Shown here piece by piece: positions 37,152 through 47,273 of a DNA stretch of 64,000 nucleotides. Position numbers and translations under genes: made by a program. How positions within the stretch are numbered: the stretch's first letter is position 1; the number at the start of each line of letters is the position of its first letter. Origin of the DNA: Akkermansiaceae bacterium (lineage in GTDB: Bacteria > Verrucomicrobiota > Verrucomicrobiia > Verrucomicrobiales > DEV007); the NCBI GenBank assembly GCA_024233005.1, contig JACKQE010000002.1, forward strand, positions 62,001-126,000. Reading direction: 5' to 3'. The notes beneath the pieces are model-generated. The model searched no databases. It saw only the letters and a program-made list of their open reading frames with translations, and had not been told where the DNA came from.

Positions 37152-39467
37152 ATGTCCGCAATTCCGCGACCAGTTTCCCACGGGTTAAATTCTTGCCTGA
37201 GACTTGGAACTCTGTTTTCCGCTTTGGCGCTTTTCCTCGCTGGAGTCTCAATCCCTGCCACCTCCAGAGGGCAGAACAAGTTTGGTGAAATCTCCATGCG
37301 GGTCGCTAAAATGCTCATTGAGGAGCATTACCTGAAGCGGGAGTTGAATGACGAAATGTCGGAGAAAGTCTTCGACCGTTATCTCACCTACCTCGATTTC
37401 AACCACGTGTATTTCCTGCAGAGCGACATCGACGCGTTTACCAAGAAATACCGGCATACCCTCGACGACGCGCTCTTATCGAAAGACGTGCAACCGGCCA
37501 TCGAAATCTACAACGTCTACAAGGAGCGGGTGAAGTCCCGGGTCGATCTCATCAAGGAACTGGCCAAAAAGGGTGTTCCGTCGTTTGATTCCTCGCGAAA
37601 AGTCAAAATCGACCGCGAAAAAGAGCCTTACCCGGCGGATTTGGCCGCCTCCGACCTTCTTTGGAAGGATCTCTGGGAGGCTGACCTCCTGCAGGAGATC
37701 TTGCTTCGGGATTCCATGAAACGGGCCAAAGACGCTGGACGGCTCAGCGCGGAGGCCATCGAGGAAGAGGAGAAAGATGCCAAGGAAACGCCCGAAGTGA
37801 CGATCACCAAGCGCTATGAGCGGATTCTGGATGGGGTGAATGATAATGATAATGAAGATGTTGCGATCGCCTTTATCAAGGCGCTGGCGCATTCCTACGA
37901 TCCCCACACCGAGTATTTTTCGCAGCAGCAATATGACAATTTCCGCATCAGCATGGAGAAAAAGCTCATAGGTATTGGAGCGCTCTTGAGCACCAAGGAT
38001 GATGTGGCTCTGATTGAAGGTCTGGTGGTGGGAGGTCCGGCCCACAAGCAGGGGGAATTGGTGATCGGCGACAAGGTGGTCGGCGTCGCCCAGGGCGAGG
38101 ACGGCAAGATGGTTGACGTGGTCAAAATGAAGCTCAATGACATCGTGGAAATGATCCGCGGCGAGGAAGGGACCCAGGTTAGGTTGGAGGTGATCCCGGC
38201 AGATTCCTCGGGCAACGTCGGCAAGCATGTGGTGACCATCACCCGTGCCGAAGTGGACTTGAAAGAGAGTCTTGCGTCCGCCGAGTTGATTCTGACCAAG
38301 GATCAGGCAGGCAATCCCATCAAATTGGGATGGATTTATTTGTCCTCCTTTTACAGCGACATGGGAGGAGGGGAAGTGAGTACCACCGCTGACGTGCAGC
38401 GTTTGATCAATCGTCTGACCGGCGAAGGAGTGAAGGGGATTGTCATGGATCTTCGTGACAATGGGGGAGGTTCTCTGGAAGAGGCGATCAACCTCACGGG
38501 GCTCTTTGTTCCGCGGGGCCCGATCGTTCAGTCCAAGGATTGGCGCAGCCGGGTTGACATCAAATACTCCCGCAACCGCTATCCCATTTATGACGGACCT
38601 TTGATGGTGCTGACCAACCGCTCCAGCGCGTCAGCTTCCGAAATTTTTGCCGCAGCCCTGCAGGATTACAACCGGGCGGTCATTGTGGGAGAAAAGTCAT
38701 CCTTTGGGAAAGGCACCGTGCAACAACTCCGCCCGGTCTACAATACCACCGGAGGGCTTCTGCAGTCTTTCACCAATCCGCCGCAGGAAGGTGCCTTGAA
38801 ACTTACCATCCAAACGTTCTTCCGCATCTCCGGGGGGTCGACCCAGCTTAAGGGGGTCACGCCCGATGTTCACATGCCGAGTGTCAATGACTTGGCGGAT
38901 TACGGAGAGGAATCTTTGGAAAACCCCCTTCCATGGGAAACCATCGATCCGGCGACTTACGAGCCAGCCCGCACAACACCGCTTCCTTTCAAGGATTTGC
39001 AGGCAAGGACCACCTCTCGGATTGGCACTGACCAAGAGTTCAAATATGTTGCCGAAGACATGGATCGTTACAAGGAGCGCAAAGAGCGCAATGAGATCAG
39101 CTTGAACCGCGCGGAGCGGGAGAGCGAATCCAAAGAGTTGGAAGCGATCCGGGTCGCTCGGGAGGACGAGCGAATCAAGCGGTTTGCGGAGACTCGGGAG
39201 AAGGAGAAAGATCTCTTCAAGGTCTATTCCTTGACCCAGGACAATGTCCGGGATGAAAAGTTAACCCTGCGGGCTGATCTTTCCAATGAAGCCGCCAGCG
39301 GGATGATGACCAAACCGAAAAAAGAGGATCCTCGCGAAAAAGCCCTCGAATATCCGCATCTCTTCGACCCTTACAAGCGAGAGACCCTTCGAATTTTGTT
39401 GGATTTCATCGAGCTCGAAGGGGCGCCGAAACCCGTCAATGTTTCCGGCAATGAGTCGGGACGCTGA
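37152..39467 (+). CDS. prc: periplasmic tail-specific (carboxy-terminal processing) protease
   Basis: 771 residues from the ATG at 37152 (a TTG 9 bases earlier is possible). Signal peptide (LFSALALFLAGVSIPATS), long N-terminal helical region, PDZ domain (about 285-345), and the S41 catalytic core with DLRDNGGGSLEEA, SSASASEIFAAAL (catalytic Ser) and GEKSSFGKGTVQ (Lys). The C-terminal 200 residues, rich in Arg/Glu/Lys (KERNEISLNRAE...), match the DUF3340 region of Tsp/Prc. The protein degrades or trims proteins with nonpolar C-termini in the periplasm. Confidence 0.93.
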   Translation: MSAIPRPVSHGLNSCLRLGTLFSALALFLAGVSIPATSRGQNKFGEISMRVAKMLIEEHYLKRELNDEMSEKVFDRYLTYLDFNHVYFLQSDIDAFTKKYRHTLDDALLSKDVQPAIEIYNVYKERVKSRVDLIKELAKKGVPSFDSSRKVKIDREKEPYPADLAASDLLWKDLWEADLLQEILLRDSMKRAKDAGRLSAEAIEEEEKDAKETPEVTITKRYERILDGVNDNDNEDVAIAFIKALAHSYDPHTEYFSQQQYDNFRISMEKKLIGIGALLSTKDDVALIEGLVVGGPAHKQGELVIGDKVVGVAQGEDGKMVDVVKMKLNDIVEMIRGEEGTQVRLEVIPADSSGNVGKHVVTITRAEVDLKESLASAELILTKDQAGNPIKLGWIYLSSFYSDMGGGEVSTTADVQRLINRLTGEGVKGIVMDLRDNGGGSLEEAINLTGLFVPRGPIVQSKDWRSRVDIKYSRNRYPIYDGPLMVLTNRSSASASEIFAAALQDYNRAVIVGEKSSFGKGTVQQLRPVYNTTGGLLQSFTNPPQEGALKLTIQTFFRISGGSTQLKGVTPDVHMPSVNDLADYGEESLENPLPWETIDPATYEPARTTPLPFKDLQARTTSRIGTDQEFKYVAEDMDRYKERKERNEISLNRAERESESKELEAIRVAREDERIKRFAETREKEKDLFKVYSLTQDNVRDEKLTLRADLSNEAASGMMTKPKKEDPREKALEYPHLFDPYKRETLRILLDFIELEGAPKPVNVSGNESGR

Positions 39468-39839
39468 TTGGACCGATCATCCCGCACTATTCAAATCGTT
39501 CGGATACGGCTTCCAACCTTGGAGGCGGGGTCGTTTGGGAAAGGCTAGTTTCTTGGTGACCAAGGCGCCCCTGCAGGGAAATACGCAGTTTTTGCCCGAT
39601 TGGCCGGGGAATTTGCTTCGGTCAAGTTGAATATTCGAATCTAGTAATTGTTGTAATCCTTTGTGATTTTTAAGGAATGGGGAGCCGCTCGGAAAGGGAT
39701 TGGCGCAAGCGCGTGACACCTAAAATAAACTGGTTGGCGCTTTCGCGCCTCTTGAATCTGATAGAATCTGGGCGATGATCATCATTGTAGAAACCTACCC
39801 CGACACCAACCACACCTTGTTCTTGACGAACTACTGCCG
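39468..39839 (+). promoter_or_regulatory. non-coding region upstream of the DUF1501 operon
   Basis: 372 bases without a supportable gene; small ORFs on either strand lack family character. The last 110 bases hold a 14-base hairpin (GGCGC 39736-39740 / GCGCC 39745-39749), a possible -10 box TAGAAT (39762-39767) without a convincing -35, and a perfect 10-bp palindrome GATGATCATC (39774-39783). This is the likely promoter/operator of the DUF1501 operon. Confidence 0.4.
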
Positions 39840-41174
39840 ATGAATACGAACAACATGAGCCGCCTTCTCTCAACTGGCTACCATTCCCGCCGCGATTTTA
39901 TGTGGGTTGGTATGGCTGGTGGTCTTGGACTTTCCCTTGGCGAACTTCTGAAGCGCGAGGCCCGCGGTGATCAGAAGTTTTATGAGTCCAAGGAGGGGGT
40001 CGCAAAGTCCCTGATCCATATTTATCTCCCCGGTGGAATGGCTCATCAGGAGTCCTGGGATCCTAAACCCTATGCTCCCACCGAATACAAAGGTCCATTG
40101 AGTGCGATTGACACCAATGTTCCCGGGATTCAATTCAGTGAAAATTTCAAAGAGTGCGCCAAGGTGGCGGACAAAATGTGCGTCATCCGCTCCATGAATC
40201 ATGGCGAAGCGGCTCATGAGCGCGGCACTCACAACATGTTCACGGGTTACCGCCCAAGTCCTGCTTTGAAGTATCCCAGTTTTGGGGCCGTCATTTCCCA
40301 TGAGTTGGGAACTCGCAAAAACCTGCCTCCGTATGTTTGTGTTCCCAGTCAGCCGAACGAATTTGCCGGCACGGGCTACCTCAGTTCCATGTATGGTGCC
40401 TTCAGCTTGGGGAGCGATCCTGCCCAGGCAGGATTCCAAGTGCGCGATCTTGGTCTTCCGGGTGGCGTGGATGAAAAGAGGTTTGATCGTCGTCGTTCGC
40501 TTCTCGAGGCGGTCGACAGCCATTTTCGCAACAAGGAAAAGGCTGATGAAATCTCAGCCATGGACAGCTTTTATGACAAGGCATACGGGTTGATCAGTTC
40601 TCCGGAAGCTCGTCAGGCATTTGATCTCAGTAAGGAGGATGCCAAGCTGAAAGAGGCTTATGGCAACAATCAGGCAGGGCAACGTATGCTGTTGGCCCGT
40701 CGCTTGGTCGAGTCTGGTGTCCGTCTGGTCACGATGACTTACGGTGGATGGGATCACCATGACCGTATTCGTGATGCCATGAGCCGTCAGGCTCCTGACT
40801 TTGATCGTGGTTTTGCCATGCTGCTGAAAGATCTCGATGATCGTGGCCTGCTGGATTCCACCATGGTCATGGTCTCTTCCGAGTTCGGAAGGACTCCGAA
40901 GATCAACAAAACCGATGGTCGCGACCACTGGCCTCGGGTCTTCAGTGTCGTGCTTGCCGGTGGCGGCATCAAGCGTGGTATCTCCTATGGCACCTCCGAC
41001 GCCCTTGGTGGTGAGCCGGACCAGAATCCGGTGGGGGTTGGCGATCTTGCCAAAACAGTTTACGCTCAGATGGGTATCAATGCCGACAAGGAGTTGCTGG
41101 CGCCCGGTCCTCGTCCGATCGAAATCGTTGCCGACGGCAACGTCATCACTGATATCATCGCCAAATCTGCCTGA
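39840..41174 (+). CDS. Tat-exported DUF1501 protein
   Basis: 444 residues. The N-terminus has a twin-arginine signal (SRRDFMWVGMAGGLGL), as is usual for DUF1501 proteins. The body matches the sulfatase/alkaline-phosphatase-like DUF1501 fold: IHIYLPGGMAHQESWDPKP, MCVIRSMNHGEAAHERGTH, TMTYGGWDHH and VMVSSEFGRTPKIN. The family is abundant in Planctomycetes and Verrucomicrobia, usually paired with DUF1549/DUF1553 cytochrome proteins. It is first in a three-gene operon; the enzymatic role is unproven. Confidence 0.88.
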   Translation: MNTNNMSRLLSTGYHSRRDFMWVGMAGGLGLSLGELLKREARGDQKFYESKEGVAKSLIHIYLPGGMAHQESWDPKPYAPTEYKGPLSAIDTNVPGIQFSENFKECAKVADKMCVIRSMNHGEAAHERGTHNMFTGYRPSPALKYPSFGAVISHELGTRKNLPPYVCVPSQPNEFAGTGYLSSMYGAFSLGSDPAQAGFQVRDLGLPGGVDEKRFDRRRSLLEAVDSHFRNKEKADEISAMDSFYDKAYGLISSPEARQAFDLSKEDAKLKEAYGNNQAGQRMLLARRLVESGVRLVTMTYGGWDHHDRIRDAMSRQAPDFDRGFAMLLKDLDDRGLLDSTMVMVSSEFGRTPKINKTDGRDHWPRVFSVVLAGGGIKRGISYGTSDALGGEPDQNPVGVGDLAKTVYAQMGINADKELLAPGPRPIEIVADGNVITDIIAKSA

Positions 41175-41205
41175 TCTGAAATATTTAACTTCCTCGACCC
41201 ACACC

Positions 41206-43716
41206 ATGAATCAAAGCGTTCTGAAACCCATTCAGGATGCGGTGCGAGGCAGGATCTCTGGCGGAATGCTGGCAGCCTTTGGGCTGGCAGCATTCATGCT
41301 AATGGGGTCTCTGCGCGCCGCGTCTCCCAACTTTCAATACACCGAACCTCGTGGAGGAAAGCGTGGAACCGAGGTCAAGGTGGTCATTACCGGTCAGCGT
41401 CTTCAGGATCTGCAGGAAATCATCTTTCATGAGCCCGGGTTGTCCGCCAAGGACATTCTCGTTGATCCAAAGGCGAATGGGGCCAAGGCGGAGGCCACCA
41501 TTGTAATCGCCCCGGATTGCACGCTGGGCCAGCACCACATGGTGCTGCGGTGTGCCACCGGGTTCACCTACGCGAAAACTTTTTGGGTTTCCCAGTTCGA
41601 CAATGTTTTGGAGGTCGAGCCCAATGACGATTTTGCCGCGCCCCAGGACATTTCCATGAATGTGACCATTGAAGGCTCCACCAAGCCTGAAGAGGTGGAC
41701 TTCTACAGGGTCAAGGCAAAGAAAGGGGAGCGCATTTCTGTGGAAGTGGAAGCCCTTCGCCTGAACAATCTGCCGAACAGTTATGGAATGGATTCCTACG
41801 CCGCGATATTGACGTCAGAGCGTTTTGAATTGGCTGTATCGGATGATTCTTCGCTGCTCAAGCAGGATTCGGTAGTTTCGGCGGTGGCTCCCAAGGATGG
41901 GGATTACATCATTGAAATTCGTGATTCCGCCTACCAAGGCAATGGGCGTTACCGGGTTCATATCGGGAACTATCCTCGTCCCTTGGTCGTCTATCCTGCG
42001 GGTGGCAAAGGTGGTTCCGAAGTCGAGGTTTCCTTCATCGGAGATCCTTTGGGTGTTTTCAAACAAAAGGTCAAACTTCCTGCGAAGGCTGATGATGGCT
42101 ATCCGGTTCTTGCGCAGCAAAACGGTCTGTTTTCCCCTTCTGGTAACACCATGCGGGTTTCCAGTTATGACAATGTCATGGAAGTGGAGCCAAACAACGA
42201 GATGAAGGATGTGACCGCTCCCATGGGGGCTCTGCCTTCGGCTTTCAACGGGATTTTGAGTGCTCCCGATGACATCGACTATTTCAAATTCACCGCGAAA
42301 AAAGGGGAGCGCTACCGCTTCCGGGCAATGGCCAACATTCTGGGATCTCCCGTGGATACGGTGATGTATCTTTACAATGACAAAGGCGGGGCGTTGGGGA
42401 ACAATGATGACTCCGACGGATTGACGGACAGTAAGATTGATTTCACGGCGCCTGCTGATGGCGAATACTTTGTTGGTATTCGCGACATGCTTAAGCGGGG
42501 TGGAGAAGACTTTGTCTATCGCATTGAGACGGAATCCTTTGATCCCACGATCCTCGTTTCGATGCCGGAGATGGTCCGCAACGATTTCCAGTACCGGAAA
42601 CAGTTCAACGTGCCTCAGGGCAGCAATTACGTGATGTTGGTCAATGTGAGTCGCCAGAATTTCTCTGGCGACCTCAAATTTGAAATGCCCAACCTTCCTC
42701 CGGGAGTCACTTGGGAGGCGGATACGATCTCTGCCAATCTCAGTCAGATTCCCCTGCTGCTTAAAGCGGCGCCGAACGCGCCGTTGGGAGGAGCTTTGGT
42801 GCCGCTGCTGGTGAAGTCGACCGATCCCGCAAAACCTGGAGAAGGCAAATTTGTCCAACAATTGGACTTGGCGCGTGGTGAGCCCAACGGAACTCCCTAC
42901 TACGTCACGAACTACGACAAGCTTCCGGTGGCGGTTTCTCAAGCCGCTCCTTTTGCGGTGTCCATTGATCAGCCTCAGGTTCCCTTGGTTCGGGATGGTT
43001 CCCTGAAGCTCAAAGTCCGTGCCCAACGGAACGGTTATGATGGCAAGATCGACGTTCGGATGATTTGGAATCCGCCAGGAGTGAGCGCCCCGGCCCTGCT
43101 CTCGATTCCGGAGAAGCAGAATGAAATTGAGTATGAGCTCACCGCGAACGCGACAGCTGAGGTGAGGAATTTCAAGATCACGGTTTTGGCGGAGGCTGAC
43201 ACCGGCAACGGCATTGTGACGGTGGCCTCGCCTTTCGTGAATCTCAGCATTGAGGAGCCTTACGTGAAGATGAAGATGAACATGGCCATGGTCAATCAGG
43301 GAGCTTCCGGAGAGATGGTCTGCGAACTGGAAAACCTGAGGCCATTTGATGGCAAGGCGAAGATTCAGATCATGGCTCTCCCTGCCAAGGCGACCGCCCC
43401 CGAAGTGGAAGTGTCCAAGGACGATACCACGGTGGCGATTCCCGTTGCGGCGGCTGACGAAACTCCGGTGGGACAGCACAAAAACATGTTCTGCACTCTA
43501 GTGGTCACCGTGAATGGTCAGCCGATCACTCATCGGGTGGGGATGGGTGGGGTGCTACGCGTGGATCCCAAGCCGAAGGAACCGGCCAAGCCCGCCGCGC
43601 CCGCGGCACCCGGGAAGCCCGCTGCCGTGGCCAAGACCGACGCTCCGGCTAAACCTTTGTCCCGCTTGGAACAGCTTCGCCAGGAGGCTCAGAAACAGGC
43701 AGCTGCCAAAAAATAG
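41206..43716 (+). CDS. exported protein with two PPC-type beta-sandwich domains
   Basis: 836 residues from the ATG at 41206. A signal peptide (MLAAFGLAAFMLMGSLRAA) precedes a region starting FQYTEPRGGKRGTEVKVVI and two bacterial pre-peptidase C-terminal (PPC) domains, each starting EVEPN (about 140-245 and about 325-445). Later regions are further beta-rich repeats. The C-terminus is Lys/Pro/Ala-rich and ends in a Gln/Lys/Ala helix. PPC domains often bind sugars or help folding. The gap to the DUF1501 gene is 31 bases and to the cytochrome gene 41 bases, so the three form an operon. Confidence 0.82.
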   Translation: MNQSVLKPIQDAVRGRISGGMLAAFGLAAFMLMGSLRAASPNFQYTEPRGGKRGTEVKVVITGQRLQDLQEIIFHEPGLSAKDILVDPKANGAKAEATIVIAPDCTLGQHHMVLRCATGFTYAKTFWVSQFDNVLEVEPNDDFAAPQDISMNVTIEGSTKPEEVDFYRVKAKKGERISVEVEALRLNNLPNSYGMDSYAAILTSERFELAVSDDSSLLKQDSVVSAVAPKDGDYIIEIRDSAYQGNGRYRVHIGNYPRPLVVYPAGGKGGSEVEVSFIGDPLGVFKQKVKLPAKADDGYPVLAQQNGLFSPSGNTMRVSSYDNVMEVEPNNEMKDVTAPMGALPSAFNGILSAPDDIDYFKFTAKKGERYRFRAMANILGSPVDTVMYLYNDKGGALGNNDDSDGLTDSKIDFTAPADGEYFVGIRDMLKRGGEDFVYRIETESFDPTILVSMPEMVRNDFQYRKQFNVPQGSNYVMLVNVSRQNFSGDLKFEMPNLPPGVTWEADTISANLSQIPLLLKAAPNAPLGGALVPLLVKSTDPAKPGEGKFVQQLDLARGEPNGTPYYVTNYDKLPVAVSQAAPFAVSIDQPQVPLVRDGSLKLKVRAQRNGYDGKIDVRMIWNPPGVSAPALLSIPEKQNEIEYELTANATAEVRNFKITVLAEADTGNGIVTVASPFVNLSIEEPYVKMKMNMAMVNQGASGEMVCELENLRPFDGKAKIQIMALPAKATAPEVEVSKDDTTVAIPVAAADETPVGQHKNMFCTLVVTVNGQPITHRVGMGGVLRVDPKPKEPAKPAAPAAPGKPAAVAKTDAPAKPLSRLEQLRQEAQKQAAAKK

Positions 43717-43757
43717 CCAGCCCTTTCCTTTTGCTCACTCTCTTCTCCTTACTTACC

Positions 43758-46571
43758 ATGAAAATGCCATCCAAGTTTCTCGCGGCAATCCTTCTGGCCT
43801 CCGGGTCCGCAGGCTTGCGGGCTCAGGATGCACCGGTCGATTTCGTCCGCGACATCCAGCCGATTCTTGAATTCAACTGCGTGAACTGTCACAACGCTGA
43901 TGACGCCAAGGGCGGACTCCGTTTTGACAGTCGCGATGCCTTTCTCAAGGGAGGGGATGGCGGAGACGCCATGCTGCCCGGGAAGCCCGAGAAAAGTCTC
44001 ATGGTGGAATTGATCTCTCTGCCCAAGGATGATGACGATGTCATGCCTTCCAAGGGGCGTTTGCTCCATGCTCATGAGATCGACAAAGTGAAAAAGTGGA
44101 TCGCCGCCGGGGCGCCTTGGCCAGACAATTTGGTGTTGGTTGCCAAGAAGGAGGATGATTTCAAGGGGGCCGAGCCACTGCCGGAAAAGGGGAAGAAGAT
44201 TGCCAAGGTTTCGGTTTTTCCTCCGAACGTGAACCTTGAGACCAAGCGCGATGCCCAGTCCTTGATCGTGATGGCCACCTACGAGGATGACACCACTTTG
44301 GATGTGACCAAGAACGCGGTTTTTGAATACGCCGATCCCAGCCTGGTGGAACTTGCCAAACGGAATCTCATCAAGCCGAAAAAGGACGGCCAGACCGAGT
44401 TGACCGTCAAGGTTCCAGGTTTTGATGTCAAAGTGCCGGTGCTTGTCAAGGGAGCCCAGCAGGACCGCCCTGTCAGTTTCCATTTGGATGTCATGCCCAT
44501 CTTCATGCGTGAGCATTGTAACACCGGTTCCTGCCATGGCTCAGCACGCGGTCAGGACGGTTTCAATCTTTCTTTGTTTGGCTTCGATCCAGATGGTGAT
44601 CATTTCCGGTTGACCAAGGAACTGCTCGGTCGGCGGATCAATCTTGCGATTCCCGAGGAAAGCCTGCTTGTAGAGAAGTCCATTGAGTCGGTGCCTCATA
44701 CGGGAGGAAAGTTGTTTGAGAAAAACAGTCCTCCCTACAAGGTGATGGTCGAATGGGTCCGGAACGGCGCGCTCAATGACGATCCCTCCACTTTAGCGAA
44801 ACCGGTTGCTGTTGAGCTCTATCCCCCAAAATTGGTGCTCGAAGGGGCAGGGGCGACGCAGCAGATGACGGTGCGTGCGAAATACAGCGATGGGCATGAC
44901 CGGGATGTGACTGATTTGGCAGTATTCATCACCAACAATGAGCCCACGGCCGCCGTCACCAAGGAAGGATTGGTCACCGCCGGCAAGCGGGGAGAAGCCT
45001 TCATTATGGCCCGCTTCGAAACCTTCACCGTTGGTATTCAGGCGATTGTGATTCCGGAAGGCTTGCAATATACCCGCCCCACGGTCAAAGAAAACAATTA
45101 CGTGGACCATTTGGTGCATGAAAAACTCCACAAGCTCCGCATCATTCCTTCAGGAACCTGCACGGATGAGGAGTTCCTGCGTCGCATCTACATCGATGTC
45201 GTGGGGCAGCTACCGACCGAAGCGGAATATCTCGCTTTCATGGGCGACACCGCAGCCGACAAACGGGCCAAAGTCATTGACGGTCTGCTGGAGCGTAAAG
45301 AATTCACGGAAATGTGGGTCATGAAGTGGTCCGAGTTGCTCAAGATCCGTTCTGATAACCAGACGATGAGCTACAAAGCGGCGCTTCTTTATTACAATTG
45401 GTTCAAGGACCGTCTGGCAAACAACACTCCTTTTAACCAGATTGTGATTGATCTGCTCTCGGCCACTGGCGGAACCTTCGACAATCCGGCCACCAACTTC
45501 TATCAGGTTGAGCGGGACAATCTCAAAATGGCGGAAAACGTCGCCCAGGTGTTCATGGGGATGCGGTTGCAGTGTGCCCAATGCCATAACCATCCGTTTG
45601 ACCGTTGGACCATGGATGACTACTATGGCTGGGCCAACTTCTTTGCCCAGGTGGGGCGGAAGCGGGCGGATGATCCACGAGAACAGGTCATCTACAACAG
45701 TGGTGGCGGGGATGTGAAGCACCTCATCGGCGGCAAGATCATTCCCCCCCGTTTCCTAGGTGGTGAAACGCCTGATGTCGCTGGCAAAGACCGTCGGCGC
45801 GTTCTAGCCGAATGGTTGGCTTCGCCGGACAATCCTTGGTTCGCCAAGAACATCACCAACATGGTCTGGTCCCACTTTTTCGGTGTCGGGATCATCGACC
45901 CGGTGGATGATGTGCGGGTCAGCAATCCCGCCACCAACCCCGAATTGCTCGATGAGCTCGGGAAACGCTGGCAGAATTACAACTACGATTTCAAGCAATT
46001 GGTTCGTGATATCTGTAATTCGCAAGCCTACCAGCGTTCGACTCAGGCGAATCCCACCAATGAATCGGATTTGAAAAACTTTGCCCGGGCTCGGGTGCGC
46101 CGCCAGCGTGCCGAAGTGCTTCTGGATGTCATCACTCAAGCGACCGAAACGAAAAACAAATTCCGAGGGTTGCCTCTTGGGGCGCGTGCCGTTCAAATTG
46201 CGGACGGGACCACCACAAACTACTTCCTGCAGACGTTTGGTCGTGCCGAACGCACCACCGTTTGTTCCTGCGAAGTCAAGATGGACCCCAGTCTCTCCCA
46301 GGCGCTCCATCTGCTCAACGGTGACACCGTGACGTCCAAGGTCGAGCAGGGGGGGGTGGTTAAAACACTGCTGGCCGAAAAGAAAACGCCGGAACAGATT
46401 ATTGAGTCCATCTATATCCGGACCGTGACCCGCAAGCCCACGCCTGAAGAAACCAAGCAGCTCATGGCGCAAGTCACTGCTGTGGGCGAAGATGCCGCCC
46501 AAAAACAACAGGTATTGAATGATATCTTCTGGGCGGTACTCAACTCCAAAGAGTTCATCTTCAATCATTGA
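43758..46571 (+). CDS. planctomycete-type cytochrome c protein with DUF1549 and DUF1553 domains
   Basis: 937 residues. Signal peptide (FLAAILLASGSAGLRA) is followed by a planctomycete cytochrome C domain with CVNCH (about 39-43) and the MPSKGRLL loop. A second region (SCHGSARGQDG), a BIG_2-like beta domain (about 350-430, with VTDLAVFITNNEPTAAVTKEGLVTA), DUF1549 (FLRRIYIDVVGQLPTEAEY..., about 470-675, with CAQCHNHPFDRW) and DUF1553 (GGETPDVAGKDRRRVLAEWL to the C-terminus) follow. This domain series is characteristic of PVC bacteria; it is thought to be an electron-transfer oxidase of polymers or sugars, but that is inference. Confidence 0.87.
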   Translation: MKMPSKFLAAILLASGSAGLRAQDAPVDFVRDIQPILEFNCVNCHNADDAKGGLRFDSRDAFLKGGDGGDAMLPGKPEKSLMVELISLPKDDDDVMPSKGRLLHAHEIDKVKKWIAAGAPWPDNLVLVAKKEDDFKGAEPLPEKGKKIAKVSVFPPNVNLETKRDAQSLIVMATYEDDTTLDVTKNAVFEYADPSLVELAKRNLIKPKKDGQTELTVKVPGFDVKVPVLVKGAQQDRPVSFHLDVMPIFMREHCNTGSCHGSARGQDGFNLSLFGFDPDGDHFRLTKELLGRRINLAIPEESLLVEKSIESVPHTGGKLFEKNSPPYKVMVEWVRNGALNDDPSTLAKPVAVELYPPKLVLEGAGATQQMTVRAKYSDGHDRDVTDLAVFITNNEPTAAVTKEGLVTAGKRGEAFIMARFETFTVGIQAIVIPEGLQYTRPTVKENNYVDHLVHEKLHKLRIIPSGTCTDEEFLRRIYIDVVGQLPTEAEYLAFMGDTAADKRAKVIDGLLERKEFTEMWVMKWSELLKIRSDNQTMSYKAALLYYNWFKDRLANNTPFNQIVIDLLSATGGTFDNPATNFYQVERDNLKMAENVAQVFMGMRLQCAQCHNHPFDRWTMDDYYGWANFFAQVGRKRADDPREQVIYNSGGGDVKHLIGGKIIPPRFLGGETPDVAGKDRRRVLAEWLASPDNPWFAKNITNMVWSHFFGVGIIDPVDDVRVSNPATNPELLDELGKRWQNYNYDFKQLVRDICNSQAYQRSTQANPTNESDLKNFARARVRRQRAEVLLDVITQATETKNKFRGLPLGARAVQIADGTTTNYFLQTFGRAERTTVCSCEVKMDPSLSQALHLLNGDTVTSKVEQGGVVKTLLAEKKTPEQIIESIYIRTVTRKPTPEETKQLMAQVTAVGEDAAQKQQVLNDIFWAVLNSKEFIFNH

Positions 46572-46596
46572 TTCCAGCGGGATTCCCCGCTTATCC

Positions 46597-46637
46597 AACC
46601 GCCAATCTCCGTCGCACTGGAGATTGGCGGTTTTTTT
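46597..46637 (+). terminator. intrinsic terminator of the DUF1501-PPC-DUF1549 operon
   Basis: CCGCCAATCTCC (46599-46610) pairs perfectly with GGAGATTGGCGG (46619-46630) with an 8-base loop, extended by flanking A-T pairs, then a run of seven T (46631-46637). It starts 26 bases after the stop of the third gene. Confidence 0.9.
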
Positions 46638-46822
46638 GTGCTCGCCACTCTCCCGGGAATGAGAAGCACACCAACGATCGAGTGTTATGGAAACTCAGAT
46701 TCGGGAGGCGGTTTTTTCAGGATATTTGTCTCAATAGTGAGAAAATGAGAGATTTATCAAAAATAAAGATCATTTTTGAAAGAAAGAGATTTCAAATCCA
46801 CCAAAATGTGGTTTCTTAAGGG
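46638..46822 (+). other. AT-rich gap before the DUF2868 locus
   Basis: No gene is seen. The second half is AT-rich (for example the stretch around 46745-46800) and is the probable promoter region for the small membrane protein gene, but no -35/-10 pair stands out. Confidence 0.3.
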
Positions 46823-47209
46823 ATGCGAACAATTTGTCTGGTTTGGATGGCGATATCTCTGTTGCTGGCGTGTTTTGCCGGAGTCGGGCTTAAAAAAACC
46901 GAAACTGCTGCCCGCAGCTTCTCCGCCTACGAAGCCTATCCCGAGGGGTGGGCGGACAAGGTCAAGGGGATCGATGACCCGGCGCTGCTGCGAAAATTGC
47001 TGCTGGAATCGATGATCACCGAGAGGCGGTTCGATCAAATCATTGTGCAGGGTTCCTCCATGCTGGCCGGTCTTCATTACATTGTGTTGGCCCTTGCGGC
47101 GGCCCATGTTCTATGGGGAATGCTGTGGCTCCTCAAAACTCGTCGTAAGAAACCCGCGACGGTTCAATCCACCGTGATGGAACCCATGGGCGGCGCGCAA
47201 GCCGCCTGA
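46823..47209 (+). CDS. small two-segment membrane protein of unknown function
   Basis: 128 residues. An N-terminal hydrophobic segment (about 4-22) and a second one (about 78-104, LAGLHYIVLALAAAHVLWGMLWLL) flank a loop of about 55 residues with YEAYPEGWADKVKGIDDPALLRKLLLES, which would be extracytoplasmic. The tail is basic. No known family is recognised. It lies 64 bases upstream of the DUF2868 gene in the same direction and may be part of the same unit. Confidence 0.6.
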   Translation: MRTICLVWMAISLLLACFAGVGLKKTETAARSFSAYEAYPEGWADKVKGIDDPALLRKLLLESMITERRFDQIIVQGSSMLAGLHYIVLALAAAHVLWGMLWLLKTRRKKPATVQSTVMEPMGGAQAA

Positions 47210-47273
47210 CCTCCGCTGCTTTGTCTTCGGGATTGCCGAGGATGGCAGGCCGGGCATATTGGGTTCCGCTGCT

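Noticed and set aside
39477..39719. 80-residue minus-strand ORF in the gap before the DUF1501 operon
   Set aside because: No start context, composition or motif supports it, and it covers the probable promoter region.
41815..43479. 554-residue minus-strand ORF
   Set aside because: Antisense to the PPC-domain protein; Arg/His-rich with no motif.
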